Below the pieces are notes generated by a model. The model searched no databases, was not told the origin of the DNA, and was given only the letters and a program-made list of their open reading frames with translations. A DNA stretch of 64,000 bases, taken from Pseudomonadales bacterium (GTDB lineage: Bacteria > Pseudomonadota > Gammaproteobacteria > Pseudomonadales > Halieaceae). Numbering within the stretch: position 1 is the stretch's first letter; every line of letters begins with the position of its first letter. Both the position numbers and the translations under genes were made by a program. This document shows, one piece after another, positions 52,754 through 61,395 of the stretch. The stretch is from assembly GCA_024234735.1 (NCBI GenBank), contig JACKNV010000005.1, forward strand, positions 124,001 to 188,000, written 5' to 3'.

Positions 52754-53188
52754 TTGGCAGACATCAGAAAGATCGACGACAACTGGGTGGAAGAGCAAAC
52801 CGCCAGGGGTACCTGGAAATACCGCGATTTGAGCGGGGAGCGGCTGGGTGTCCGTATTGAAGTGATCATGCCTGGCGAAACCTCCAGTGAACATCACTTT
52901 CATACCGCCGAGGAGGAGCATGTGATAGCGCTGGAAGGGTGCGCCACCCTGGTTCTGGGGGCTGACTGCCTGGAGTTGAATGCGGGAGATCACGTGTGGT
53001 TCAAGGCCGGTGAAGCAATTGCCCACCACATTGAAAACACTTCTGGCCAGCCGTTCAGGTTTCTGGTGTTCGGTGAAAGAAACAGCAACGATATTGTTTT
53101 CTACCCGGACCGGGAGATTGCCATGGTCAAGGCGCTGGGTCGGGAAAAGTTTACCATCCAGCCCGGGTCGAGTGGCGGGGCAGAATAG
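52754..53188 (+). CDS. Cupin-domain protein
   Basis: A 144-residue single-domain cupin. The metal-binding motif 1 is EHHFHTAEEEHVIALEG (His, His, Glu) and motif 2 is NAGDHVWFKAGEAIAHHIEN (His). The start is TTG 52754, supported by GGAGGT seven bases upstream; the longer GTG start at 52718 has no such site. Cupins of this size serve as isomerases, oxygenases or sensors; the substrate is unknown. Confidence 0.85.
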   Translation: MADIRKIDDNWVEEQTARGTWKYRDLSGERLGVRIEVIMPGETSSEHHFHTAEEEHVIALEGCATLVLGADCLELNAGDHVWFKAGEAIAHHIENTSGQPFRFLVFGERNSNDIVFYPDREIAMVKALGREKFTIQPGSSGGAE

Positions 53189-53263
53189 CGACAGGCCTCC
53201 GAGGGGGCGCGCAGTGGGGTTTTTGCCGTGCTTCAGGCCTGCCCCCGGCGGCGGTTAGGGAGT

Positions 53264-53566
53264 TTACGGCGGCGCTGTTCGCGCAGCCTGCCAGGCAATC
53301 GCCCACTCGTTGAGTGGCTTGTAGACGTCGAGCAGGCCCCGGCCCATGTCCGTGAGCTCATATCCCTGTGAGGGGTTGTTCGTGGTGAGCCGGGCCTCGC
53401 GGAGTAGCTTGAGGCGGTTATTTAGCACGGTCGGAGAGAGGTCTCCACAGGCGCTTTGCAGCTGCCGGAATGTCAGGGGTGTTGCCCGCAGTTCCCAGAT
53501 GATTCTCATCACCCATTTCCTGCTCAGCAGGTCGACGATCTCCGCAATGGCTGGTTTCTGGTTCAT
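53264..53566 (-). CDS. HxlR-family transcriptional regulator
   Basis: A 100-residue winged-helix regulator of the HxlR type (LLSRKWVMRIIWELRATPLT, RQLQSACGDLSPTVLNNRLK, then GYELTDMGRGLL). The family binds palindromic DNA as a dimer and often responds to redox or toxic small molecules. It is divergent from the carboxymuconolactone decarboxylase-like gene. Two near-identical palindromes lie in the 77-base intergenic space, so this protein probably controls both genes. There is no Cys pair at the N-terminus as in the DUF24 redox sensors. Confidence 0.9.
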   Translation of the reverse strand: MNQKPAIAEIVDLLSRKWVMRIIWELRATPLTFRQLQSACGDLSPTVLNNRLKLLREARLTTNNPSQGYELTDMGRGLLDVYKPLNEWAIAWQAARTAPP

Positions 53567-53585
53567 CGATAAAATGCCGCACTTG

Positions 53586-53604
53586 CGCTACATATAAAGT
53601 AGCG
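53586..53604. promoter_or_regulatory. Palindromic operator 1 (HxlR/CMD intergenic)
   Basis: CGCTACATATAAAGTAGCG: seven-base arms CGCTACA/AAGTAGCG-like around an AT centre. It matches operator 2 at most positions. Centre-to-centre spacing is 30 bp, about three helical turns. Confidence 0.8.
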
Positions 53605-53615
53605 GTAAATTGGGT

Positions 53616-53634
53616 TGCTACACATAGAGTAGCA
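53616..53634. promoter_or_regulatory. Palindromic operator 2 (HxlR/CMD intergenic)
   Basis: TGCTACACATAGAGTAGCA, with the same GCTACA-YATA-AGTAGC pattern as operator 1. It lies 10 bases before the ATG of the decarboxylase-like gene, so bound regulator would block its expression. Confidence 0.8.
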
Positions 53635-53643
53635 AGGTGTCCC

Positions 53644-54210
53644 ATGTCCAAGCAAAGAGTTCAGCCGCTTGCGGCGCCATATTCCCAAGCCGTGGCAGAG
53701 GCGTTCAGCATCGTGATGCCCCCGGGCATGCCGCCACTGAACATATTTCGAACCGTCGGCAATAACGAGCGCGTACTCTCGCGCATGGTTCGCGGCGGCC
53801 TGCTTGATCGCGGATCGATTACCCTCGCCGAGCGTGAATTGGTTGTCCTGAGGGCGTGCGCACGGTGCCGGGCGGAGTACGAGTGGGGCGTGCACGCAGC
53901 GCTTTTCGCCGACAGGGCCGGGTTCACTCCGGAGCAGCTCTGGGACACGACCGAGCCAGTGGTTGAGACGGCCCTGTGGAGCGACCGGCAAATCAGCTTG
54001 ATCCGTCTTGTAGACGAGCTGCACGAGACCGCCGCGGTGTCAGACGAACTGTGGCGCGAGCTCAAGCGCTACTTTTCGGATGTTCAACTGATTGAGCTGG
54101 TAATGCTCGCCGGGCTCTATCATGCCGTGAGTTTCCTGGTGAATGGCCTGCAAATCGAAAAGGAGAGTTTTGCGCCGCGGTTCCGGGAGCGCGGCGGTGC
54201 GCACAGCTGA
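53644..54210 (+). CDS. Carboxymuconolactone decarboxylase (CMD)/AhpD-like protein
   Basis: A 188-residue CMD-fold protein. The signature ERELVVLRACARCRAEYEWG, then VH, carries a Cys-X-X-Cys pair and a following His, as in AhpD-type peroxidase partners. RQISLIRLVDELHETAAVSD and the C-terminal LAGLYHAVSFLVNGL are also family-like. It may be a thiol-dependent antioxidant or a lyase. The HxlR regulator next door and the operators support inducible, redox- or toxicant-linked expression; this is inference. Confidence 0.88.
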   Translation: MSKQRVQPLAAPYSQAVAEAFSIVMPPGMPPLNIFRTVGNNERVLSRMVRGGLLDRGSITLAERELVVLRACARCRAEYEWGVHAALFADRAGFTPEQLWDTTEPVVETALWSDRQISLIRLVDELHETAAVSDELWRELKRYFSDVQLIELVMLAGLYHAVSFLVNGLQIEKESFAPRFRERGGAHS

Positions 54211-54257
54211 CAGTGCGTCGCAGGCAGGCTGGGTACTCGTAGCGAAAGGGCCTGTTT

Positions 54258-56120
54258 TTAGAGGCCCGCGCTGGCAACCCAGATAGGCGATGAGTAGGCT
54301 CGCTCCTGGATGGTGTCCGGGTGCCCGTCGGCGTGCTCCCTGCCCAGGGCGATAGCATCCAGCAGGGAGTGGCGCGCGGTGGGTATCTGCAGCACGCGGG
54401 CGTAATAGAAAGCGGGTTGCCCGGGTACGAAATCCGGGTCCCGCCAGCGCGCTTCCAGTCTCGGCGCGCCGATGCTGTTGTCCGTCTTGCCGGTCCGCAG
54501 GTCCACGGTGTTGCCCACGGCGGGGAGCTTGCCGTCGGCCCCGGGTTGGCGCTCGCCGGCCCAGCTCACGTCGTAAACTCTCTCCTGTTGCTCGCCATCG
54601 GCATCCAGCCAGCCCTTGACGATCTGGATACGGTCGAGGTTGGCGCCCACCGGGTCCCGGTCGGCCAGCACCAGGAATTCCGGAGACCCTTCGTTCACGC
54701 TGAGTTCGCCTCCCATGGGCACGCCGCTGTCGGCAGCCTGCCGGTAGAGCGCGGCCGAATCGATATCGAGTTCGCCGAAATCGTCCGCCCCGAAAAACCG
54801 CAGGCGGATGCGCGGCCCGGTGGTGGCGTACACCTCCCGGCGCTGCATGGCGGCCATGATGGCTTCGCGGGTGTTGTCCTCGGCCCACACCGCGGCGAGA
54901 CCGGACGCGGACATGCTCCAACCGTCGGGGTGAGGCATGCCGTCTTCCCACTCCCGCTGCTTGGTCTCCGGGGTCGAGTCGGTGGCGAGCTTGCCCCAGA
55001 AGTTGTCCTCCTCGGCGCTGGATACCGAGGTGTGGGCGTCCGTCGAGCCGATCACGCCGAACTGGTAGGGGTTGCTGCCGAGTTCACGCTTCAGGGACAG
55101 GCCGCGCTTGAGGGCCGAGCGCACGTAGTCCCCGGGGGCGACCACATACTCAGAGTAGTGCGGCGTCAGGTAGAAGGGGAATTCCTCGAAATCGGCGAAT
55201 TCGTCGTCGGGCGAGAGGCTGGGATGGGTTTCCGAGTCGCCCTTGATCTGGGTGATCTCCACGATGGGTTCGAATTTCCTGCGGCGGGCGATGTAGTCGG
55301 CGTCGAAGGCGGTGCCCCGCAGGCGCGTGGTATCGAACATGAAGCCTTTGGACACATTGGAGTTGTGCGGGATGGCGAGGAAGTTCGCCCCGGTGGCCGC
55401 GCTGGTTTCCTCCAGCCAGGCCCACAGGTCCTCGGGATACATGCTGTCCAGCAGGCTGAAGGGCTGGAAGGTCTGCGCCGCGCTCTTGTCGCCGTCCATC
55501 AGCACCACCCGGTGCAGGTTGGCGGCACCGGGCATGGAGCTCCATTCCCAGCCGATGAAAGTGGTGAATTCGCCGGGCCGGTAGTACTGGTCGGCAAGCT
55601 CGGTCTGGGAGCGCCAGGTATCGATGCTGGCCTGGGGCATGGGCGGCAGCATGCTGGTGTTGTTGCCCAGGCCCGCGGCGCCGGAGGCAGTGGCACGCAC
55701 GTCGCCGGGCGCCGGCAGCGCATCGATGAAGATGTCCATGGCGGTGTGATTGTCCAGTGCCCGGTTCAGGTACCAGGCCGCGAAGCGCGCCTTGAGGGTA
55801 TCCCACAGGCCCAGCCCAGTGGTGTCCACCCCCCGCTGGTGGATGGTGCGGATGACACCCAGGTATTCGGCGTGGTCGGAAACCACCAGGAAATCCAGCG
55901 GCGTCCCTATCTGTATCCGCGCCCGGTTATAGGGGTGGATGACCGGCTCGCCCATGGCGTAGCGGTAGGACGTGTTGGGGTCCGCGGTGTAGTTGTTGTT
56001 CATGTAGGCGTCGGGCGAGTAGCTGGTATGCAGGTGGGTGTCGCCCCACAGCAATTGTTTGTCGGCAGGCCAGGCGTACAGGGGCAGCGCCAGGGCGGCG
56101 GCGAGGGTGAGCAGGCGCAT
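54258..56120 (-). CDS. DUF3604 exported protein
   Basis: A 620-residue protein with a signal peptide (LLTLAAALALPLYAWPA). The DUF3604 fold is PHP-like, with metal-site histidines in LLWGDTHLHTSYSPDAYMN, DFLVVSDHAEYLGV and GVIGSTDAHTSVSSAEEDNF. Characterised members are few, and a periplasmic phosphoesterase-like or hydrolase role is a guess. The ATG at 56120 has AGGAA about eight bases upstream; the longer frame has none. It is 110 bases downstream of the thiolase operon on the same strand. Confidence 0.88.
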   Translation of the reverse strand: MRLLTLAAALALPLYAWPADKQLLWGDTHLHTSYSPDAYMNNNYTADPNTSYRYAMGEPVIHPYNRARIQIGTPLDFLVVSDHAEYLGVIRTIHQRGVDTTGLGLWDTLKARFAAWYLNRALDNHTAMDIFIDALPAPGDVRATASGAAGLGNNTSMLPPMPQASIDTWRSQTELADQYYRPGEFTTFIGWEWSSMPGAANLHRVVLMDGDKSAAQTFQPFSLLDSMYPEDLWAWLEETSAATGANFLAIPHNSNVSKGFMFDTTRLRGTAFDADYIARRRKFEPIVEITQIKGDSETHPSLSPDDEFADFEEFPFYLTPHYSEYVVAPGDYVRSALKRGLSLKRELGSNPYQFGVIGSTDAHTSVSSAEEDNFWGKLATDSTPETKQREWEDGMPHPDGWSMSASGLAAVWAEDNTREAIMAAMQRREVYATTGPRIRLRFFGADDFGELDIDSAALYRQAADSGVPMGGELSVNEGSPEFLVLADRDPVGANLDRIQIVKGWLDADGEQQERVYDVSWAGERQPGADGKLPAVGNTVDLRTGKTDNSIGAPRLEARWRDPDFVPGQPAFYYARVLQIPTARHSLLDAIALGREHADGHPDTIQERAYSSPIWVASAGL

Positions 56121-56230
56121 CGCGGGTTCCTTTCGAATTATTGGATGCGGCAAGAATAACCCAAATTACCGCGGGTTGTCGGCTCGCCTGACGGGTATGG
56201 TGGGCGGGCCACCGCCCGGCCCGTGCCCGG

Positions 56231-57433
56231 TCACACCAGTTCCAGCAACAGCGCGCTGCCCGCCCCGGCGGCGCCGCTGGCGGCGACGATACCGCGCCGC
56301 AGGCCGCGCCGTTGCAGTTCGTCCAGCAGGGTGCCCGCCATGATGGCACCGGTCGCGCCCATGGGGTGCCCCAGGGCGATGACGCCGCCGTTGACATTGA
56401 GTTTATCGTTGGGGATGCCCAGGTCCAGCTGGCACTTGATAGCGGTGGCGGCAAAGGCCTCGTGCAGCTCGAACAGGTCCAGGTCATCCACGGACAGGCC
56501 TTGCCGCGCCATCAGTTTGCGGGTCGCCGCGACGCAGCCGCTCAGCACCTGCAGCGGGTCGTCACTGGCGGTGGCGGCGTCGACGATGCGCGCGCGGGGC
56601 GCGGCATCCACGCGCTGCCCCAGGGCTTCGTCGCCCAGCAACAGCAGGGCCGCGGCATCGGCCATGGCGGGCGAGTTGCCCGCCGTGTGCACGTGTTCGA
56701 TCTGCCCCAGTTGCGGGTAGCCAGCCAGTTGCAGCGCGTCCGCCCCCTGCGCGCCCAGCCCGGCAAACGCCGGCGGCAGCGCCGCCAGGGAGTCGGCGGT
56801 GACCTCGGCGCGGATGCACTCATCCGCAGTGACGGTGATCTCCTTGACCGGGTTGTCGAGTGGCACGATGGACGTGAAAAAGCCCTCGTGCCGGGCCCGG
56901 GCGGCACGCTGCTGGGACTGCAGCGCCACCGCGTCGACCTGCTCGCGGCTCAGCCCGCACAGGGTGGCGATCAGGTCGGCGCCGCTACCCATCATCAGCA
57001 TGTGGCACTGGGTGGCGAAGACGGGATCGACGAACGCGGCTGCCCGGTCCGCCAGCATCGGCACCCGCGACATCATCTCCACACCGCCGGCCACTACTGC
57101 CTGTTCCTGCCCGGCGGCGATTTTCAGGGCGGCGATACTGATGGCGTCGACGCTGGAGGAGCAGAAGCGGTTGACGGTCAGGCCGCCAATGGCGGACGGC
57201 CAGCCGGCGTACAGGGTGGAGGTCTTGGCGATATTCCCGGCCTGCTCGCCGTGCTGGGTCACGCAGCCCAGCAGCACGTCGCCCACCAGCACCGGGTCCA
57301 GGCCGTTGCGCTGTTCCAGGTGCTGGTACAAGCCCTTGAGCAGGTCGTGGGGGCGCAGGTCGTGCAGGCCCCCCTCGGGCTTGGCCCGGGTGCGGGCGGA
57401 GCGGATCGCGTCGTAAATATAGACCGGCTGCAT
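56231..57433 (-). CDS. Thiolase (acetyl-CoA acyltransferase family)
   Basis: A 400-residue thiolase. The nucleophilic Cys is C91 in VNRFCSSSVDAI. The HEAF block and GGVIALGHPMGATGA are typical of degradative thiolases. The C-terminal catalytic Cys normally in CIGGG or CAAGG is replaced: ASGAAGAG has Ser386 at that position. This could lower or change condensation chemistry. The enzyme would cleave or form a 3-ketoacyl-CoA. Its ATG overlaps the TGA of the upstream thiolase gene (TGATG). It is the third gene of the ligase-thiolase operon. Confidence 0.9.
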   Translation of the reverse strand: MQPVYIYDAIRSARTRAKPEGGLHDLRPHDLLKGLYQHLEQRNGLDPVLVGDVLLGCVTQHGEQAGNIAKTSTLYAGWPSAIGGLTVNRFCSSSVDAISIAALKIAAGQEQAVVAGGVEMMSRVPMLADRAAAFVDPVFATQCHMLMMGSGADLIATLCGLSREQVDAVALQSQQRAARARHEGFFTSIVPLDNPVKEITVTADECIRAEVTADSLAALPPAFAGLGAQGADALQLAGYPQLGQIEHVHTAGNSPAMADAAALLLLGDEALGQRVDAAPRARIVDAATASDDPLQVLSGCVAATRKLMARQGLSVDDLDLFELHEAFAATAIKCQLDLGIPNDKLNVNGGVIALGHPMGATGAIMAGTLLDELQRRGLRRGIVAASGAAGAGSALLLELV

Positions 57434-58671
57434 CAGCCCACGCCCACCACGAAACTGGCGCAGGTGGTGGTGCTGCCGCCGACATTGAAAGTGAGCATGT
57501 TCTCGGCCTTCGGCAACTGGTAGCCGCCGGCCCGGCCGCTGACCTGGCGGGCGCAGTCCAACACCATGCGCACCCCGGTGGCGCCCACCGGATGGCCCAG
57601 GCCGATAAGGCCGCCGCTGGGGTTGATGGGGAAGTCGCCGTCGCGGGTGATGCGCCCTGCCTCCACGGCTTTCCAGCTCTCCCCCGGCGCGGTGAGCCCG
57701 CTGTGGTCGATGGCCATGTACTCGGTGACCGAGAAGCAGTCGTGGGTTTCCAGGCCGTCCAGGTCGGTGACGTGGCGGAACCCGGCTCGCAGGATGGCCT
57801 CCACCATGGTCTTGTTGGCGTGGGGGAAAACCAGCCGGTCGCCGGCGCTGCGCGCCAGCTTCTCCTCCAGCAGCAACGGCGCCGAGCGGTGGCCCCAGCC
57901 CTTGATGCGCGGGATGTCGGTCAGCTTGATACCCAGCCTGGCGGCGTGCTGGCGCGCCTTGTCTTCCCCGGCCAGGATGAGGCAGGCGGCGCCGTCGGTG
58001 ATCTGGCCGCAGTCCTGCTTGCGCACGCAGCCCTCGATGACCGGATTGAGCTCGTCGTCGCAACTGAAGGCGCCCTCGGCGAACCGCCAGTTGCGGGTCT
58101 GGGCGCGGGGGTTGTCTTTCGCGTTGCCGAAGTTGATCTGCGCGATACTGTTCAGGTGCTCGCTGTCGATGCCGTAGCGCGCATCGTACTCGCGGGTGAT
58201 GCGATCGAACATGAACGGCCAGGGGAATTCGCAGTCGGTGGCCTCCCTTCCCGCCCAGGTGGCGCTGCCGAGGTATTCGGCGCCGGTCTTACCGTCGACG
58301 TTGCGCATCAGTTCCAGGCCGAGTACGCAGGCGGTGTCGTAGTGCCCCGCCTCGATATCGCGCATGGCGGACAGTATGGCGATGGAGCCCGAGGCGCAGG
58401 CCGCCTCATGGCGCGAGGTGGGCAGCATGGCCAGCTCCGGGTATACATGGCCGAAGAAACCGCCGATCAGGCCCTGGCCGGCGAACAACTCGGCGACGAA
58501 GTTGCCCACGTGGCCCACCTGGATCTCACCCGGTTCGATGTCGGCATTGCCTACCGCCTCGCGCAGGGTCTCGGCGAACATGTCGTACAGGCCCAGGCCC
58601 TCCCGCGCCCAGTTGCGGGCGAAATCGGTCTGGCTGCCGCCGAGGATGTAAACAGGGGCTGATGGTTTCAT
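57433..58671 (-). CDS. SCP2-type thiolase
   Basis: A 412-residue thiolase of the SCP-x/SCP2 branch. The nucleophilic Cys is C92 (RHEAACASGSIAIL). The HDCF motif (GLETHDCFSVTEYMA) and NPSGGLIGLGHPVGATGVRM are diagnostic of this group. Such enzymes cleave branched or sterol side-chain 3-ketoacyl-CoAs, and many act in steroid degradation. The start overlaps the stop of the acyl-CoA ligase gene (ATGA), and its own stop overlaps the next thiolase start. The three products are likely made in fixed ratio. Confidence 0.92.
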   Translation of the reverse strand: MKPSAPVYILGGSQTDFARNWAREGLGLYDMFAETLREAVGNADIEPGEIQVGHVGNFVAELFAGQGLIGGFFGHVYPELAMLPTSRHEAACASGSIAILSAMRDIEAGHYDTACVLGLELMRNVDGKTGAEYLGSATWAGREATDCEFPWPFMFDRITREYDARYGIDSEHLNSIAQINFGNAKDNPRAQTRNWRFAEGAFSCDDELNPVIEGCVRKQDCGQITDGAACLILAGEDKARQHAARLGIKLTDIPRIKGWGHRSAPLLLEEKLARSAGDRLVFPHANKTMVEAILRAGFRHVTDLDGLETHDCFSVTEYMAIDHSGLTAPGESWKAVEAGRITRDGDFPINPSGGLIGLGHPVGATGVRMVLDCARQVSGRAGGYQLPKAENMLTFNVGGSTTTCASFVVGVG

Positions 58672-60305
58672 GGGTTCGATTCCTTGTGGCGGGCGGTGAC
58701 GGTTTCCTGAAGGGTGAACCGTTGCACCTTGCCCAGCGGGTTGCGGGGAAGTTGCGCGAACAATTCGATACGCTCGGGCAGTTTGAAGCGGGCGAAACCC
58801 TGCTCCAGCAGGTAGTCCTGCAGGGCCTGGAGCGTCGGCGGCTCGCCGCCCTCGGGCAGCACCAGGCAGGCGCAGATTTTTTCCCCCAGGCGCTCGTCGG
58901 GGTAGGGGCAGGCGGCGGCCTCCAGCACTTGGGGGTGCTGCTCCAGGGCCAGGTCGATCTCGGCCGGGGAGATCTTCATGCCGCCGCGGTTGATGATGTC
59001 CTTGCAGCGGCCCACGATGCGGTAATAGTTGCCGCCTGTTCCGCAGATTTCCACCAGGTCGCCGGTGTGGAAGTAGCCGTCGTCGCTGAACACCAGGCTG
59101 TTGTCGTAATCCAGGTAGCCGTCGAACACGGTGGCCCCGCTGATCAGCAGTTCGCCGCGCTCGCCGCTACCGCTCAGCGGTGCCCCGGTATCCGGGTCGA
59201 CCACCCGGGTGGCGATATCGGCGTCCTCGGGTGGTTGCGGGAACATCGCCGCGCGCACCTGGGGCTCGGGGGCCGTCTCCGGGGTGGCGAACAGGCTGAT
59301 GCCTTCGTTGGAGCCATAGAAATTGACCACCTCCACGCCGTACTCCCTGTCGAAGGTCTCGATCATCCACGGCGCCAGCGGCGCGGAGCCGGAACCGACT
59401 CTGCGCAGGGCGGAAAAATCGAACTGCCGCCACATCTGCGGCGTTTTCGCCAGCTGGTTGAGCAGCGCCGGCGGGGCGATGGCGAAAGTGATTTTCTCGT
59501 CCTGCAGCTGCCCGAGGAACAGCGCCGGGTCCAGCGGGTGGTGCAGGACGATGGCGCAGCCCTGCAGGGCCGATGGGAACAGGAACCCGCCCAGGGCCGC
59601 CATGTTCACCAGCGGGAAGGGGTTCAGCAGCACGTCGTCGGGGGTGTAGCTGCCGGCTGTCATCGAGTGGCGCCCGGTGGCCAGCCACATGTTGTGGGAG
59701 CGGGGCACGCCCTTGGGGGTGCCGGTGGTGCCCGAGGTCCAACAGATGCTGAGTACCGCGTTGGCGTCCCCGGGGCCGCGTTCGCAACGTTGGGCGCAGG
59801 GGCCGGTGAGCAGCTGCAGGTCGCTGCCGAAGGCCAGCACCGGCAGGCCCGGAAGGGCAGTTCTGGCCTGCTCCGCCAGCGGCGTATCGCGCAGATGTTG
59901 GATGCTGATCATCGCGCTGGCCCCAAGCGTTGCCGCGATCATCCGCAGCTCATGGCTGCCGTACTGCACGGGGACTGGCGACAGGATCGCGCCCAGCTTG
60001 CTGGCCGCGTAGTACAGTACTGCCAGTTCGACCACGTTGGGCAGTTGCGCAATCAGCCGGTTGCCGGCGCCGATGCCGCGGGCCTGCAACTCGATAGCCA
60101 GTGCCTCACTGGCTGAGTCCAGTTCCGCCCAGTTGAGAGACAGGGGCGCGTCGCCGGTCAACTCCATGCGGTTGGGCTGGTCTTTCAGGGCCAGGGCCGT
60201 GGGCCTCGCCTGGGCGTGGTGTGCCAGCAGGCTGTGCAGGGTAGCGTTGCCCCAGCTGCCTGCCCGGGTCAGTGTCTGAATGCGCTGCTCGCTGGAGGTA
60301 ATCAT
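58668..60305 (-). CDS. AMP-forming acyl-CoA/aryl-acid ligase
   Basis: A 545-residue member of the AMP-binding (ANL) family. The P-loop-like block is ICWTSGTTGTPKGVPRSH. Other blocks are NFYGSNEGI, FHTGDLVEI, the hinge GRCKDIINRGGMKISPAEID and the C-terminal lysine in NPLGKVQRF. It would activate a carboxylic acid to its acyl-AMP and CoA thioester, supplying the thiolases downstream. The ATG at 60305 gives the natural family N-terminus; the extra 79 codons upstream lie in the promoter. It is divergent from the LLM-type oxidoreductase gene. Confidence 0.92.
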   Translation of the reverse strand: MITSSEQRIQTLTRAGSWGNATLHSLLAHHAQARPTALALKDQPNRMELTGDAPLSLNWAELDSASEALAIELQARGIGAGNRLIAQLPNVVELAVLYYAASKLGAILSPVPVQYGSHELRMIAATLGASAMISIQHLRDTPLAEQARTALPGLPVLAFGSDLQLLTGPCAQRCERGPGDANAVLSICWTSGTTGTPKGVPRSHNMWLATGRHSMTAGSYTPDDVLLNPFPLVNMAALGGFLFPSALQGCAIVLHHPLDPALFLGQLQDEKITFAIAPPALLNQLAKTPQMWRQFDFSALRRVGSGSAPLAPWMIETFDREYGVEVVNFYGSNEGISLFATPETAPEPQVRAAMFPQPPEDADIATRVVDPDTGAPLSGSGERGELLISGATVFDGYLDYDNSLVFSDDGYFHTGDLVEICGTGGNYYRIVGRCKDIINRGGMKISPAEIDLALEQHPQVLEAAACPYPDERLGEKICACLVLPEGGEPPTLQALQDYLLEQGFARFKLPERIELFAQLPRNPLGKVQRFTLQETVTARHKESNP

Positions 60306-60423
60306 GGTTGCATCCGCCCGCCGGTTGACGGCCTCCGTATTCTTGCCGATATAATGGCTTTTATAAATAGACTGAATAGTAGGCGTCCGGCGGGGCGCTG
60401 ACAAGCGTCCCGAGGTGAATCCG

Positions 60424-61395
60424 ATGCAACTGAGTGTGGTAACTCCCCTGTGGCAGGACCGGCCTGCCGCGGAAAATCTCGAGGTGGCGGTCAATGCCGA
60501 CCGCCTGGGGTTTGGCGAGCTGTGGATAGGTGAGATGGCCACCTATGACGCCTTTGCCTTTGCCACTGCCGCCGGACTTGCCACCAGCCGTATCGGTCTC
60601 AGTATAGGCCCCCTGGCGGTGTCGGTACGCACTCCGATGACCATGGCCCTGGGGGCGGCCTCGGTCGCCGACTTGACCGGCCGCCCGGTGGCGTTGGCCC
60701 TGGGCGCTTCCAGCAACGTGGTGGTGGAAGAGTGGCACGGCCGGGAGCGGGCGCGCACGGCGCGCAACCTGGAAGAGAGCGCGCAGATCGTGCGCGGCCT
60801 GCTGGCCGGCGACAAAGTGGATTTCAGCGGCGAACTGGCCAGTTGCCGGGGCTATCGGTTGCGCCTGGATGCCGTGCCCGGCCCCCTGACGATAGCCGCC
60901 TTCGGGCCGGCGGCGGTGCGGGTGGCGGGGCGCCTGGCGGATCGCATGCTGCTCAATATGGTGACGCCCACCAGTCTCGGTCGTCTGCGAGAGCAGCTGC
61001 ACGCCGCGGCCGCCGAGGCCGGCCGCCCGGCACCGAAAGTGGCGGTGTGGTTGAGCTGTGCGGTGGACCCGCGGCCCGAGGCGATGCAGCAGCTGCTGCG
61101 CGCTATCGTCGGTTATCTGGCCGCGCCGGGCTACGCCGAGATGATTAGCGAGGCGGGCTTTGCTGAATTGGTGGATTACGCCCGCAGCCGCCCGCATCCA
61201 AAGGAACTGCTGGCGCGCATGCCCGCGGAACTGATGGCGGCCATCGGTCTGGTGGGCTCCGAGGCGGCGATTGCCGCGCGCCTGCAGGAGTACCGCGCCG
61301 CCGGTGCCGACGAGGTTTGCCTGGTGCCGGCCACCGCGGGAGACCCCGCCGGTATCCAAACCCTGACTGCCATGGCGGCGGGGCTTGCGGGTTAG
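60424..61395 (+). CDS. LLM-class flavin/F420-dependent oxidoreductase
   Basis: A 323-residue TIM-barrel oxidoreductase of the luciferase-like monooxygenase class (LGFGELWIGEMATYDAFAF, SRIGLSIGPLAVSVRTP, VALALGASSNVVVEEWHG). The cofactor may be F420 or FMN; the sequence does not settle this. The ATG at 60424 has GAGGTG six bases before it, so the GTG at 60415 is less likely. It is divergent from the acyl-CoA ligase operon and may act in the same pathway. Its stop overlaps the convergent TonB receptor gene by three bases (TTAG). Confidence 0.88.
   Translation: MQLSVVTPLWQDRPAAENLEVAVNADRLGFGELWIGEMATYDAFAFATAAGLATSRIGLSIGPLAVSVRTPMTMALGAASVADLTGRPVALALGASSNVVVEEWHGRERARTARNLEESAQIVRGLLAGDKVDFSGELASCRGYRLRLDAVPGPLTIAAFGPAAVRVAGRLADRMLLNMVTPTSLGRLREQLHAAAAEAGRPAPKVAVWLSCAVDPRPEAMQQLLRAIVGYLAAPGYAEMISEAGFAELVDYARSRPHPKELLARMPAELMAAIGLVGSEAAIAARLQEYRAAGADEVCLVPATAGDPAGIQTLTAMAAGLAG

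Noticed and set aside
57434..58063. N-terminal extension of the last thiolase to 610 residues
   Set aside because: The extra part is read out of frame through the SCP2-type thiolase gene and is Gly/Arg-rich. The true start is the ATG at 57433.
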